NCBI GenBank assembly: GCA_028714695.1 | Contig: JAQTLX010000001.1 | Coordinates: 62,001-126,000 of the forward strand | Direction of reading: 5' to 3' | Length of the DNA stretch: 64,000 nucleotides | Origin: Ignavibacteria bacterium | Lineage (GTDB): Bacteria; Bacteroidota; Ignavibacteria; Tepidaquicellales; Tepidaquicellaceae | Shown: piece by piece, positions 43,152 through 51,842 of the stretch | Position numbering within the stretch: position 1 is the stretch's first letter | Layout of the letters: the number at the start of each line of letters is the position of its first letter | The notes under the pieces: generated by a model | What the model saw: only the letters and a program-made list of their open reading frames with translations | What the model was told of the DNA's origin: nothing | Database searches by the model: none | Translations under genes and position numbers: made by a program

Positions 43152-43431
43152 GAACGATATGTTTTAAATTTGAACTAAGTAGATTATTTAACGAATTTTG
43201 ATTCTCGTGCGATGAATATACCGGGTCAGGAATGCTGCTTTTGAATATAGAAATCCCCGTAACAGGACTTGCCATTATACAAATGGGGTGTAACAACTGT
43301 ATTTATTCCTCCGGTAAATTTGATTAAAATTAGATAAAATAAGACGTTTACTCAATACATTTTTTAATGCCATACTTATTTAATGACCGTATCTTGTCCA
43401 AATTTTTCGTAAATTTCCAAAAAACAATTTA

Positions 43432-44097
43432 TTGCTTCTTAAACTGACATATTCGATTTTTAAGAAAGATATCAGGTCCGAGATTAGAAACAGATACGTT
43501 ATAAACTCTCTCCTGATGTTTGTGATTATTACAATATCAATCATTAGATTCTCGCTCGGAGACGATAAGGTCGATGACAGCATTCTTTCGGGTCTGTTCT
43601 GGATTGTGATTTTCTTTTCGGCAATCAGCGGGCTTGCGAGAGTATTCATTAAAGAAGAAGAGACCGGCACTTCGCTGGCGCTTAAACTTTCAGCAGGTCC
43701 TACGGAGATATTTCTCGGCAAACTCCTTTTCAATTTTGTTCTGACTTTTTCGCTGAATATAGTAATCTTCTTTTTGTTTTATCTGATAACGGGAATTAAG
43801 ATAATTAATTTCCCCGCTTTCTTTCTGACGGTTATATTCGGAAATTTCGGAATCGTATCCGCCTCCACTATTATAGCGGCAATTATTGCAAAGGCAAATT
43901 CAAAAGGAACGCTTTATCCCGTTCTGGCATTTCCCGTTTTGCTCCCGCTGCTGCTTACGCTTATCGACGCCACAAAACAATCCGCCGAAGGCGTCCCGCT
44001 TTCCGAACTGGCGGGGGATTTCCAGATTCTGATTTCGTATACCGTTGTAGTAACGGTAGTCTCTATATTTTTGTTTAAGTTTATATGGGAAGACTAA
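43432..44097 (+). CDS. ccmB: Heme exporter protein CcmB-like ABC permease
   Basis: 221 residues with six hydrophobic helices and the CcmB pattern: KKDIRSEIRNRY near the N-terminus, FWIVIFFSAISGLARVFIKEEETGT about 60-80, and the PVLLPLLL turn near 165. It is the membrane part of the CcmAB transporter of cytochrome c maturation system I. No ATG is available in frame upstream of a stop, so the start is probably TTG at 43432. ccmA and ccmC are not adjacent here. The methyltransferase gene overlaps its end by 13 bp. Confidence 0.8.
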   Translation: MLLKLTYSIFKKDIRSEIRNRYVINSLLMFVIITISIIRFSLGDDKVDDSILSGLFWIVIFFSAISGLARVFIKEEETGTSLALKLSAGPTEIFLGKLLFNFVLTFSLNIVIFFLFYLITGIKIINFPAFFLTVIFGNFGIVSASTIIAAIIAKANSKGTLYPVLAFPVLLPLLLTLIDATKQSAEGVPLSELAGDFQILISYTVVVTVVSIFLFKFIWED

Positions 44098-44837
44098 ACC
44101 TGAACAAAGATTTCTATAATTCCATTTCCGCAGAGTATGACTCAATGGTAAATTCCGATTCCATTATAAAAGCAAGAAAAAATATTCTGAAGAAATTCTT
44201 AGATGAAAATTGCAAGTATGCCGCGGATATCGGATGCGGCACGGGTAACGATTCAATCGCCCTTTCGCTCAACGGCATTAATGTAACCGGATTTGAGCCG
44301 TCGGAAGATATGCTGAAATCTGCGGAACGCAAAGCCGTAACTTACGAGCAGAAAATAAAATTCGTCAATACTTCGGCGGGAAAAATCGGCAAAGAATATT
44401 ACGGAAAGTTTGACCTTGCAATATCTCTCGGCAACACGATTGCCAACATAAAACCTTCCGAACTGAAAACTGCTTTCAAGAAAGCATACATGATTCTCAA
44501 AGATGAAGGCAAATTCCTCGTACAGGTTTTAAATTACGACAACATCAGAAAAGAAAACAAAAGGATTGTGAATGTTACCGGAAGCGGCGATAAATTATTT
44601 CTGAGATTCTATGACTTTTACACTGACCGCCTGAACTTTAATATTCTGACAATAAATAAAAATAATCATCAGGAATATAATCTCATTACAACGCGCTTAT
44701 ATGAATATAAAAAGAACGAACTTGCGGGTTTGCTTAAAACATCGGGATTTAAGAAAATTTCATTCTACGCGGATTTCAATCTTAATCCTTTTAATCCCAA
44801 AACATCAAAAGACTTGATATTAATCGCGCGGAAATAG
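44085..44837 (+). CDS. Class I SAM-dependent methyltransferase
   Basis: 250 residues. Motif I is AADIGCGTGNDSIALS (about 46-61); the acidic strand end GFEPSEDML and the DLAISLGNTIANI motif IV follow, as in small-molecule methyltransferases of the Methyltransf_11/25 group. Cytoplasmic. It overlaps ccmB by 13 bp, so translation may be coupled; a link to cytochrome or heme metabolism is only contextual. The substrate is unknown. Confidence 0.75.
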   Translation: MGRLNLNKDFYNSISAEYDSMVNSDSIIKARKNILKKFLDENCKYAADIGCGTGNDSIALSLNGINVTGFEPSEDMLKSAERKAVTYEQKIKFVNTSAGKIGKEYYGKFDLAISLGNTIANIKPSELKTAFKKAYMILKDEGKFLVQVLNYDNIRKENKRIVNVTGSGDKLFLRFYDFYTDRLNFNILTINKNNHQEYNLITTRLYEYKKNELAGLLKTSGFKKISFYADFNLNPFNPKTSKDLILIARK

Positions 44838-44887
44838 AATCTGTGAAATGATTTTGTATATAATACTTCCTTTCCCATTATTTGAAC

Positions 44888-45067
44888 TCATTTTGAAACC
44901 ATCTTTATTAGCAGCGCTATTATTGCTATAACGGCGATTACAATGATAATGCCCACCCATATTCCGGTTTTAAAAACATCTCCGATGAACTCGCAGCCCG
45001 GAAATAAAACCGATGATAATAATATTATTAAAAATACGGGCTTGAAAGAATTAATATATTTTTTCAT
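44888..45067 (-). CDS. Small lipoprotein with one C-terminal membrane helix
   Basis: 59 residues, not captured by length-limited gene finding. Lipoprotein signal MKKYINSFKPVFLIILLSSV then LFPGC (Cys25). After a short EFIGDVFKTGIW comes one strongly hydrophobic helix (about 39-54). Small proteins of this layout (lipobox, FKTG/FKAGxW, long Ile/Val helix) are common in Bacteroidetes and have no known function. Its ATG overlaps the stop of the iron-permease gene (ATGA), so it is the last gene of the stress operon. Confidence 0.75.
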   Translation of the reverse strand: MKKYINSFKPVFLIILLSSVLFPGCEFIGDVFKTGIWVGIIIVIAVIAIIALLIKMVSK

Positions 45068-45528
45068 TTTACGGTTTCCTTTCTTTTGCGTTTTGGTTTT
45101 GAATCTTCAATCGAATGCGATCTCTTTATATCTTTCTCCTTTTCAAAAAGTTGAGACAGATTGTGATATTGTTTCCTGTAGATTTCCAGATCCTGTTCGC
45201 TGATATTTTCTATATCTATCATTCTGTTGCTGGCACCGCTTAACGAAGCAATAAGTTCATCTAATTTTAAATGTGTTGCAAGCGAATCTTTATTTTGTGC
45301 TCTTTGTATAAGGAAAACCATCAGAAATGTTATTATAGTTGTTCCTGTATTTATAACAAGTTGCCATCCGTCGCCGTAATTAAAAAGAGGTCCGGTGGCT
45401 ATCCATAAAATTACACTGGTTACTGCCAAAACAAAAGCCGTTGTACTACCGGAAAACCTGGTTAAAGATACTGCAAGCGTCTCAAAGAAAATCTCCAGCC
45501 GGTTATTTTTTGATTTCCTATTAGCCAT
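45064..45528 (-). CDS. Low-affinity iron permease-domain membrane protein
   Basis: 154 residues. TRFSGSTTAFVLAVTSVILWIATGPLF and the second helix TIITFLMVFLIQRAQNKDSLATHLKLDELI contain the conserved features of the low-affinity iron permease family (two helices, then QNRDxxAxxxKLDEL). The tail is charged. The bacterial role is not established as transport. It overlaps the SDR-LuxR gene by 8 bp and the small lipoprotein gene by 4 bp. Confidence 0.8.
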   Translation of the reverse strand: MANRKSKNNRLEIFFETLAVSLTRFSGSTTAFVLAVTSVILWIATGPLFNYGDGWQLVINTGTTIITFLMVFLIQRAQNKDSLATHLKLDELIASLSGASNRMIDIENISEQDLEIYRKQYHNLSQLFEKEKDIKRSHSIEDSKPKRKRKETVK

Positions 45529-46582
45529 TTATAATTTCCTCTCTATCGGATGTTATATTTGTGGTATCGAATGCGTATTTATATTTTTTGCTTCTATATG
45601 CGTACTTTGCAATTTGAAGTCTCGTTCGAAGTGCCGTTTTTGTCAATATATTGTGAACATGACTCTTAATCGTAAAAGGGGATAGATGTAGTATATTCCC
45701 AATTTCTTTATTCGATAATCCTTCGGCAATAAGTTCTATAACTTCTTTTTCGCGTTTAGTCATTAGCAGCGAATCTTGAGAAGAATTTGAGAGATAAAAA
45801 GAAGCGTCATCATCACTTTGCCCGTCTCTTCTCAAAAGAATATCCTTTCCAAAAGCGGATAAATCGTTTTCCCGATAGGTCGAATCAATTATAGACGCCG
45901 CTATAGAATCGGGCGTTGCGCCATTTAAACGTATTCCGTGTTTCTCAAGATTTTCCGATAAAGAATTTGTATAAGAAGCAATCGCGCTTTTAGCCGATGA
46001 ATAGTCTATTAAATGCTCTCTTCCTTTGAGTGCAGTAAAGGATGAAGTATTTATAATGGAAGAATTTTTATTCAGATACTTTAATGAATGTTTTGTTATA
46101 TAAAATTGCGAAAGTACGTTTGCTTTAAATGATTTTTCAAGTTGTGCATGTGAAATTTTTGTTATGTCTTGCTCCGGGAATAGTACGGCAGCATTATTTA
46201 CTATTATATCTAACCTTCCAAATTCTTTTATAATTTTTAGCACAGCATTTCTGCAAAATGATTCAGACGTTACATCTCCCGCGATTAAAAGACATGACCG
46301 GTTCTCTTCTTCAACGGATCTTTTAGTAAGCCTGAAATCTTTTTTCCCATTGAAATATATTATGGAAATATCACAGCCCTCCTTGGCAAATGCTACTGCA
46401 ACCGCACTTCCTATCCGGCTGTCCGACCCGGTAATTAAAGCAACTTTCCCTTTCAGTTTGCATGAGGATGAATATCCTTCCGGATTAAGCCTATGCTTTG
46501 CAGGTATTTTTAATCCAACTCCCGAATGTGCCGTGCGGCGGGATTTTTTCTTCAGGTTTTTTTTAGTTGAATGAATTTGCAT
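45521..46582 (-). CDS. Short-chain dehydrogenase fused to a LuxR-type DNA-binding domain
   Basis: 353 residues. A basic N-terminal extension (1-40) is followed by an SDR Rossmann domain like the YghA/YhdF stress oxidoreductases: cofactor loop TGSDSRIG (51-58), NNAA (in VNNAAVLF), INTSSF serine and Y194-SSA-K198. The SDR ends early at FYLSNSSQDSL, where normal enzymes continue into the GQVLxVNGG tail, and a LuxR/GerE helix-turn-helix begins at 274 (MTKREKEVIELIAEGLSNKE...TIKSHVHNIL). It may couple redox or substrate binding to transcription. Third or fourth gene of the stress operon, 2 bp after ytxH. Confidence 0.85.
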   Translation of the reverse strand: MQIHSTKKNLKKKSRRTAHSGVGLKIPAKHRLNPEGYSSSCKLKGKVALITGSDSRIGSAVAVAFAKEGCDISIIYFNGKKDFRLTKRSVEEENRSCLLIAGDVTSESFCRNAVLKIIKEFGRLDIIVNNAAVLFPEQDITKISHAQLEKSFKANVLSQFYITKHSLKYLNKNSSIINTSSFTALKGREHLIDYSSAKSAIASYTNSLSENLEKHGIRLNGATPDSIAASIIDSTYRENDLSAFGKDILLRRDGQSDDDASFYLSNSSQDSLLMTKREKEVIELIAEGLSNKEIGNILHLSPFTIKSHVHNILTKTALRTRLQIAKYAYRSKKYKYAFDTTNITSDREEIING

Positions 46583-46584
46583 AA

Positions 46585-46947
46585 TTAATCTTCCTTTTTA
46601 TTATCTTTAAAAGAATGCACTCCTGTTTTTACCGCGTCTTTAAATCTGTAAGTTTCATCCGTTATAAAATCCTTGCTGTCTGACGCTATTGACGTGACTT
46701 TATTTCTTGCTTCTTTTATTAATTCTTCGGCTTTTTTTCTTCCGTCTGAAATAATCTCTGAGGCTTTGTCTCTGGCATTTTCCAAATAATTTTCAGCATC
46801 ATTCATAATCTTTTTGCTTCTCTTGTGTATGTCTTTGCGAAGTTCTTTTCCGCTCTTAGGGGCATATAACAATGCGGAAATTCCTCCTATCACGCCCCCC
46901 GCCAATAATCCGATTAAAAAACCTTTTGATGAATTTCTTTCTTCCAT
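46585..46947 (-). CDS. YtxH-domain general stress protein
   Basis: 120 residues. A glycine-rich membrane segment (GFLIGLLAGGVIGGISALLYAP, about 9-30) directly followed by KSGKELR is the YtxH signature. The rest is a long amphipathic helix rich in Lys, Glu and Ala, probably coiled coil. YtxH proteins are membrane-bound stress proteins of unclear function. It is preceded by a good ribosome site (GAGGAG) and 66 bp downstream of the receiver gene. Confidence 0.85.
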   Translation of the reverse strand: MEERNSSKGFLIGLLAGGVIGGISALLYAPKSGKELRKDIHKRSKKIMNDAENYLENARDKASEIISDGRKKAEELIKEARNKVTSIASDSKDFITDETYRFKDAVKTGVHSFKDNKKED

Positions 46948-47013
46948 GATAAATTATCTCCTCTATTATTTATTTTAATTTATAATTTGTTTTAAATCCG
47001 TTTATGCTCTGTT

Positions 47014-47421
47014 TCAAACTTTAATACTGTCAGGGTTATTAAGAATATCATCTACTGTATCAATTAATTCCGTAATCAAAAATGGTTTATCGATAATCGC
47101 GGAAATTCCCAATGATGACGCCCTCTCTTTGATTCCCTTATCCCTGCCGTACGCGGATATCATTATTGCTTTAATATCCGGGTCTTTTTCTTTGGCTATT
47201 GTGAATATATCCAGACCGCTTATACCATTCAAATACTGTAGGTTGTAATCCAGAATTAATAAATGATATTTTTTGTCGTTACTTTTTATCTTATTAATAG
47301 CGTCCGAAGCATTCAATACGCATTCAACTTTATAACCTTCGGCCTCAAGAACGTCACAAATTGTTTCGTTCATATAAAGATCATCTTCTACTACTAATAT
47401 TAAATAATTTATTTTTGACAA
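47014..47421 (-). CDS. Single-domain response regulator (receiver only)
   Basis: 135 residues forming just one receiver domain: acidic pocket VVEDD (12-14), phospho-acceptor D58 in LILDYNL, conserved Ser in MISAYG, and K112 in IDKPF. There is no output domain, so it probably acts by protein contact or as a phosphate sink. It is 24 bp after a small 52-residue ORF and divergent from the PAS kinase gene, its likely phosphodonor. Confidence 0.85.
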   Translation of the reverse strand: MSKINYLILVVEDDLYMNETICDVLEAEGYKVECVLNASDAINKIKSNDKKYHLLILDYNLQYLNGISGLDIFTIAKEKDPDIKAIMISAYGRDKGIKERASSLGISAIIDKPFLITELIDTVDDILNNPDSIKV

Positions 47422-47445
47422 TTAACATTTTGCCGAAAGTACATC

Positions 47446-47604
47446 TTAATTTTTATCGTTAGATATGAAATTAGACATTCTTTTCATTTTAAGTTCTTTT
47501 TTGTTGAAAATTTGTTTTTTACCGGTTTTTAAAATATCTACGAGCAATCTTAAATAACCGATATCTTCGCTTATTATTTTTAAATTCATTGTTTTTTCTT
47601 TCAT
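47446..47604 (-). CDS. Small basic protein upstream of the receiver gene
   Basis: 52 residues, MKEKTMNLKI at the start and rich in Lys and Asn towards the end, no signal or membrane helix. It is read in the same direction as the receiver gene and ends 24 bp before it, and begins 42 bp downstream of a sigma54-like promoter. This arrangement suggests it is the first gene of the operon. Family unknown; the ORF could also be a leader. Confidence 0.45.
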   Translation of the reverse strand: MKEKTMNLKIISEDIGYLRLLVDILKTGKKQIFNKKELKMKRMSNFISNDKN

Positions 47605-47645
47605 GTCCGTTATAATTTTATTGATAAACGTTTAATATATCACTT

Positions 47646-47660
47646 TCAAATTATATGCCA
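47646..47660 (-). promoter_or_regulatory. Sigma54-like promoter of the stress operon
   Basis: On the minus strand: TGGCATATAATTTGA, matching TGGCAC-N5-TTGC at the -24 GG and most of the -12 element (TTGA for TTGC). It lies 42 bp upstream of the small ORF at 47604 and faces an operon beside an NtrC-type activator. Confidence 0.55.
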
Positions 47661-47712
47661 AATTATTAAAGCCGTTTTTGTGTTATAAAAGATACTTACT
47701 TACACAAGGAAC

Positions 47713-47726
47713 TGACACTTTTGTCA
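47713..47726. promoter_or_regulatory. Small palindrome TGACA-CTTT-TGTCA
   Basis: 5-bp inverted repeat in the divergent spacer between the stress operon and the kinase gene. It could be an activator site for the adjacent NtrC-type regulator, but it is short and may be chance. Confidence 0.3.
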
Positions 47727-47748
47727 TACTTTATAACAACTCAATAAT

Positions 47749-49551
47749 TTGACTGACAGTAATACAAGACCGATATATAATTTTTTTGAGAAATTGTCAC
47801 TGGATAAGTTTATTCCGCTGGTATTCTTAATATTTTTGCTATGCTTGATAATTCTAAGCGTCATCACCTATGATAATATCGATGATTTTAAGAACGCCTA
47901 TAATCACACGCACATTTTTATCGTTTTAATAAGCATTTTTGCGTTTGTAGTGTTCGTTTTCTCAATTTTGATTTTTAATAAACTCATTAAGGATAAAAAC
48001 GAATCTGAACGGATTCTAAAAATGTCATATACTGATTTGAAAAACAACTTTGAAGAAAAGATACGCGAAAATAAAGGAAGATTTGGATTAATTATGGACA
48101 ATATAAAAGATTATGCCATAATTACGCTGGATGAAAATGGAATTATTAAAAATTGGAATAAGGCGGCGGAACAACTTAAAGGCTACAAGAAAGAAGAAAT
48201 TATAGGAAAACATTTTTCCGTCTTTTATAAAAAAGAAGATATTGAGAAAAAAGAACCAGAGAAAAATTTGGAATTGACCAGAATGCAAGGACGATATGAA
48301 CGTGAAGGTTGGCGCGTTAAAAAAGACGGATCTTTATTCATGGCGGATATCATATTTTCACCTTTATATAATAAAGACGGCGATTTAAACGGATATATAA
48401 AAGTGACAAGAGATATTACTGAAAGAAAAAAAGCGGAAGAAACTTTGAGGATAAGCGAAAAACAATTAAAAGAGGCTCAGAAAATCGCTAAACTCGGCAG
48501 TTGGGTGTGGAATGTAATAAATGATGACGTAATTTGGTCAGAAGAAATGTATTATATCTTTGAAGTCAAACATGAAAAAACAATGACATATCAAAAATAT
48601 CTGGAACTTCTTGGCGAAGAAAATAAAATACAAAGACAACAGGCTATCGATGAAGCAATTAAAAACGGCACATCTTTTCACTACTATCTGAATTATAAAA
48701 CACCATCGGGCAGAAATAAAATTCTAAGTTCACGCGGGGAAATTGAAAAAGAACCCGGCGGTAAAATTATAAGAATGGTCGGAACTGTAATGGATATTAC
48801 AAGAATAAAGATGGTTGAAGAAGAACTGCGTGAAACAAACGAAAGATTGATTATAATGCAAAAAGAATTGATTCATAACGAAAAACTTGCCGCTCTGGGA
48901 AGGTTCTCCTCCGGCATTGCGCATGAAATAAGAAATCCGCTTGCGAATATTAGTGCACTTGCTCAACTTGTTTCTAAAGCCAAAATTGACGACGAAAAAA
49001 TGAAAAAACATCTTAAATATATACTTGTGAATTCCGATATTGCAAATAATATAATTAAAGATCTTCTGCATTTCGCATCTCCGGATGACCTGGTTTTGGA
49101 ACAAATATCCATAAGGGATATTGTCGAAAACGTTGTGAATAGTATTGAGGCGCGTTGTTTGGAAAACAAAATTGTATTAACAAAACAAATTGGCAGCGAT
49201 ATTCCGGAAATTCAGGCGGATAAGGTTAAAATTGAAAATGCTCTGTTGAATTTCATTTCAAACGCCATAGAGGCAATGCCCGTCGGCGGAAATCTATCGG
49301 TTAAAACATATCTTGATAAAACTCATAACGATATTGTTATAGATATTATTGATACCGGTCAGGGAATTCCCGCTGAAAATATTGATAAGATTTTTGAACC
49401 GTTCTTTACTACAAAGGCTTCCGGTACCGGTCTTGGTTTGGGGCTGGCATATCAAACCATTAAATCTCATTCCGGCATACTTAATATAATATCCGAACCG
49501 GGCAAAGGCACTAATGTTATAATTAAACTTCCAATCAAAAATAATAATTAA
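47749..49551 (+). CDS. PAS-domain membrane sensor histidine kinase
   Basis: 600 residues; start appears to be TTG at 47749. Two helices (about 19-40 and 53-75) anchor it. Two PAS domains follow (about 115-230 with GIIKNWNKAAEQLKGY, and 240-355), each ending in a PAC-like DITERKK/DITRIK. Dimerisation and phosphorylation region contains H392 (IAHEIRNPLANI). The HATPase has N, G1 (DTGQGIPAENI) and G2 (GTGLGLGLAYQ) boxes. The sigma54 activator gene follows after 1 bp, so they form a two-component pair of the NtrB/NtrC kind sensing an unknown, probably cytoplasmic, signal. Confidence 0.9.
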   Translation: MTDSNTRPIYNFFEKLSLDKFIPLVFLIFLLCLIILSVITYDNIDDFKNAYNHTHIFIVLISIFAFVVFVFSILIFNKLIKDKNESERILKMSYTDLKNNFEEKIRENKGRFGLIMDNIKDYAIITLDENGIIKNWNKAAEQLKGYKKEEIIGKHFSVFYKKEDIEKKEPEKNLELTRMQGRYEREGWRVKKDGSLFMADIIFSPLYNKDGDLNGYIKVTRDITERKKAEETLRISEKQLKEAQKIAKLGSWVWNVINDDVIWSEEMYYIFEVKHEKTMTYQKYLELLGEENKIQRQQAIDEAIKNGTSFHYYLNYKTPSGRNKILSSRGEIEKEPGGKIIRMVGTVMDITRIKMVEEELRETNERLIIMQKELIHNEKLAALGRFSSGIAHEIRNPLANISALAQLVSKAKIDDEKMKKHLKYILVNSDIANNIIKDLLHFASPDDLVLEQISIRDIVENVVNSIEARCLENKIVLTKQIGSDIPEIQADKVKIENALLNFISNAIEAMPVGGNLSVKTYLDKTHNDIVIDIIDTGQGIPAENIDKIFEPFFTTKASGTGLGLGLAYQTIKSHSGILNIISEPGKGTNVIIKLPIKNNN

Positions 49552-49552
49552 A

Positions 49553-50911
49553 ATGGAAAAAATTCTGATAATTGATGATAACGAATCACTGAGGTATACA
49601 CTTGAAAATATACTGGAAGAAGCAGGCTATCAACCCTGCTCGGCAGAGGACGGGAATAAAGCAATTGAAGAGGTTAAATCTAAATCATACGATCTTGTTA
49701 TATGTGATATGAAACTGCCTAAAATGGACGGTATTCAAATCATGAAAGAAATAAAACTGATCGACCCCGATTTACCATTTATCTTTCTTACTGCATTTGG
49801 TGATATTAAGAATGCCGTAGAGGCTATCAAAAACGGAGCAACCGACTACTTAACAAAACCATTCGATAATGACGGAATGTTGTTGACTATTCGGAAAGCG
49901 CTCGAACTGAAGTATTTGAATCAGGAACTGGAGATATTAAGAAAGAAATCTGACGATTCCTACAGAGGTAATGGAATAATCGGCTCAAGCGCCATAATGA
50001 AAGAAGTATTTAATCAGGTAAATATTGTGGCTCCCACTAATCTAACCGTATTGATTCAAGGCGAAAGCGGCACCGGTAAAGAGGTTATTGCTAATATGAT
50101 TCATAGAGCCAGTGATCGTGCCGGGAAATCATTCGTAGCAGTCGATTGCGGCGCCATTCCGGAAACATTAATCGAAAGCGAACTTTTCGGACATGAAAAA
50201 GGAGCGTTTACCGATGCCAAAGTTCAAAGAGAAGGAAAATTTGAACAGGCTAACGGAGGAACTATTTTGCTCGATGAAATTACAAATCTTTCCGATTCTA
50301 ATCAGATAAAACTCCTGAGAGCGATACAGGAAAGAAAGATAACCAGAGTAGGCGGAAATAAACCTATTAGACTCGATGTTAGAATTCTTACTGCTACAAA
50401 TATTCGGCTGTCCAAAGCCGTAAATGACGGAAATTTCAGGTCTGATCTTTATTATAGAATCAATGAGTTTCATATCGATATCCCGCCGCTTCGCGAAAGA
50501 AAAGATGATATCCCTTTACTTGTTGATTATTTTTTAAAAGATGCAAACAGAGAACTCAATAGAAATGTAGAGAGTATTTCCGGGGAAGTCATGCAGAAAA
50601 TTCTTTCTCATTCATGGCCCGGTAATGTTCGTGAATTAAGAAATGTAATACGCAGGGCGGTTCTTCTAACGCAAGGGATTAACATGGAAAGAATTACAAT
50701 TAACGATGAAGTTGGAAATCATAAAATTCCCGTCGAAGTTTCGGAAGATACTGAAAATTTCAGCATTGATGACATAACAAAAAAGGCTGAGAAAGATGTC
50801 ATTTTAAAAGCAATAGAAGAAGCGGAGGGAAATAAAACAAGGGCTGCAAAACTGCTTAATATGAATGAAAGGACTTTTTACAGAAAACTTAAAAGTTTAG
50901 GTTTAAACTAA
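49553..50911 (+). CDS. NtrC-family sigma54-dependent response regulator
   Basis: 452 residues. Receiver domain (1-118) with D8/D9, phospho-acceptor D52 (VICDMKLP) and K103 (LTKPF). AAA+ domain (about 145-375) with Walker A GESGTGKE, the sigma54-contact loop as GAFTDA, Walker B GGTILLDEI, and the arginine finger region. The C-terminus (about 405-452) is a Fis-type helix-turn-helix (GNKTRAAKLLNMNERTFYRKL). It activates sigma54 promoters on phosphorylation by the upstream kinase. Candidate targets with -24/-12 sequences lie on both sides. Confidence 0.95.
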   Translation: MEKILIIDDNESLRYTLENILEEAGYQPCSAEDGNKAIEEVKSKSYDLVICDMKLPKMDGIQIMKEIKLIDPDLPFIFLTAFGDIKNAVEAIKNGATDYLTKPFDNDGMLLTIRKALELKYLNQELEILRKKSDDSYRGNGIIGSSAIMKEVFNQVNIVAPTNLTVLIQGESGTGKEVIANMIHRASDRAGKSFVAVDCGAIPETLIESELFGHEKGAFTDAKVQREGKFEQANGGTILLDEITNLSDSNQIKLLRAIQERKITRVGGNKPIRLDVRILTATNIRLSKAVNDGNFRSDLYYRINEFHIDIPPLRERKDDIPLLVDYFLKDANRELNRNVESISGEVMQKILSHSWPGNVRELRNVIRRAVLLTQGINMERITINDEVGNHKIPVEVSEDTENFSIDDITKKAEKDVILKAIEEAEGNKTRAAKLLNMNERTFYRKLKSLGLN

Positions 50912-50987
50912 TATATTATATCGGAAATCTCTATCAGCAAACCGATTAAAATAGTCTCTCCGGATAAATAAAAATTATTTTATATGC

Positions 50988-51013
50988 AAGCAGGCACTCA
51001 AGCCTGCTTTTTT
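50988..51013 (+). terminator. Terminator after the NtrC-type gene
   Basis: Stem AAGCAGGC/GCCTGCTT (50988-50995 with 51002-51009), 6-base loop, followed by six Ts. Confidence 0.85.
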
Positions 51014-51090
51014 AATGACATATATGTCGTAACTCAAAAACATTCTTCCGAGAAAATCAGCAATTCAATCAAATTTTGCCGTATAAACTT

Positions 51091-51105
51091 TGGCGCGTTA
51101 ATTGA
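51091..51105 (+). promoter_or_regulatory. Sigma54-like promoter upstream of the acidic protein gene
   Basis: TGGCGCGTTAATTGA matches TGGCACG-N4-TTGC at all but two positions and has the correct GG-to-TG spacing. It lies 50 bp upstream of the ATG at 51155, after the activator's terminator. It ends in the same TTGA as the candidate at 47646-47660. Confidence 0.6.
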
Positions 51106-51154
51106 TATACAACAAGTAAAACATTTTTATAACCAAAGTTAAAGGGAGATAGTA

Positions 51155-51736
51155 ATGAAAAACACAAATTATCCGTCACAACAAAACAATCAAAACGGCG
51201 AAACGGAAAATACAAGCCAAACAAACAATAACGATGACAATCGTTCGCAGGAATTTAATATTCCCGTTCCGCAAAAGAAAAACGACGACATAACTGCCGG
51301 AAATACGCAAGAAAAAGATAAGAACAACCTGACTGAGAATAATAAACGAGGCAGCGAAGATGAAACGTATGATACACCCGAAAATGAAAAATCGCAAGAT
51401 CTCGGGTTTGAATCAAACAAGAATGATGGTCCGGGCGAAAAACAAAAAGGTAATAACAGAACATCAAGGGAGAGTTATTCAAACGAGAATGAAATTCCCG
51501 AAGATAATAAACGAAAGAACAGACCGAAAACCGATGAAGAAAATGAAGATGGATTAAGAGAGAACGTTTCGGATGATGAAGAAAATGAAACAGACGATGA
51601 ATCAATTCTCGAAGAACCTGACATGGAAACAGATGAACAAGAAAAAAACGGTAATGATGAGGATTTCGATAATGAACATCACAAAAATTCCAACGAAAGA
51701 AACGATGCCGATAAAAAAAACCGGGAAAAAGTATAA
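51155..51736 (+). CDS. Intrinsically disordered, highly charged stress protein
   Basis: 193 residues built almost only of Asn, Glu, Asp, Lys, Gln, Ser and Thr, with virtually no hydrophobic residues except a few Ile/Val, so it should be fully disordered. No signal peptide. It has a strong ribosome site (GGGAG, 7 bp before ATG) and a sigma54-like promoter. The composition resembles hydrophilins and other desiccation or osmotic-stress proteins, but no repeat family is recognised. The YciF-like gene follows 106 bp downstream. Confidence 0.65.
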   Translation: MKNTNYPSQQNNQNGETENTSQTNNNDDNRSQEFNIPVPQKKNDDITAGNTQEKDKNNLTENNKRGSEDETYDTPENEKSQDLGFESNKNDGPGEKQKGNNRTSRESYSNENEIPEDNKRKNRPKTDEENEDGLRENVSDDEENETDDESILEEPDMETDEQEKNGNDEDFDNEHHKNSNERNDADKKNREKV

Positions 51737-51842
51737 TGCGTGAAAGATAATTCAGTGCTCATATCTGTATAAATATTACCGTCAAATTTGCAATGAAAAC
51801 ATTTAAAGTTTTGAAAACATAAAAAAGAAAGGATATTTAAAA

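Noticed and set aside
51176-51605. Several antisense ORFs over the disordered acidic protein gene
   Set aside because: They result from the biased codons of the real gene; Phe/Leu/Ser-rich readings without start signals.
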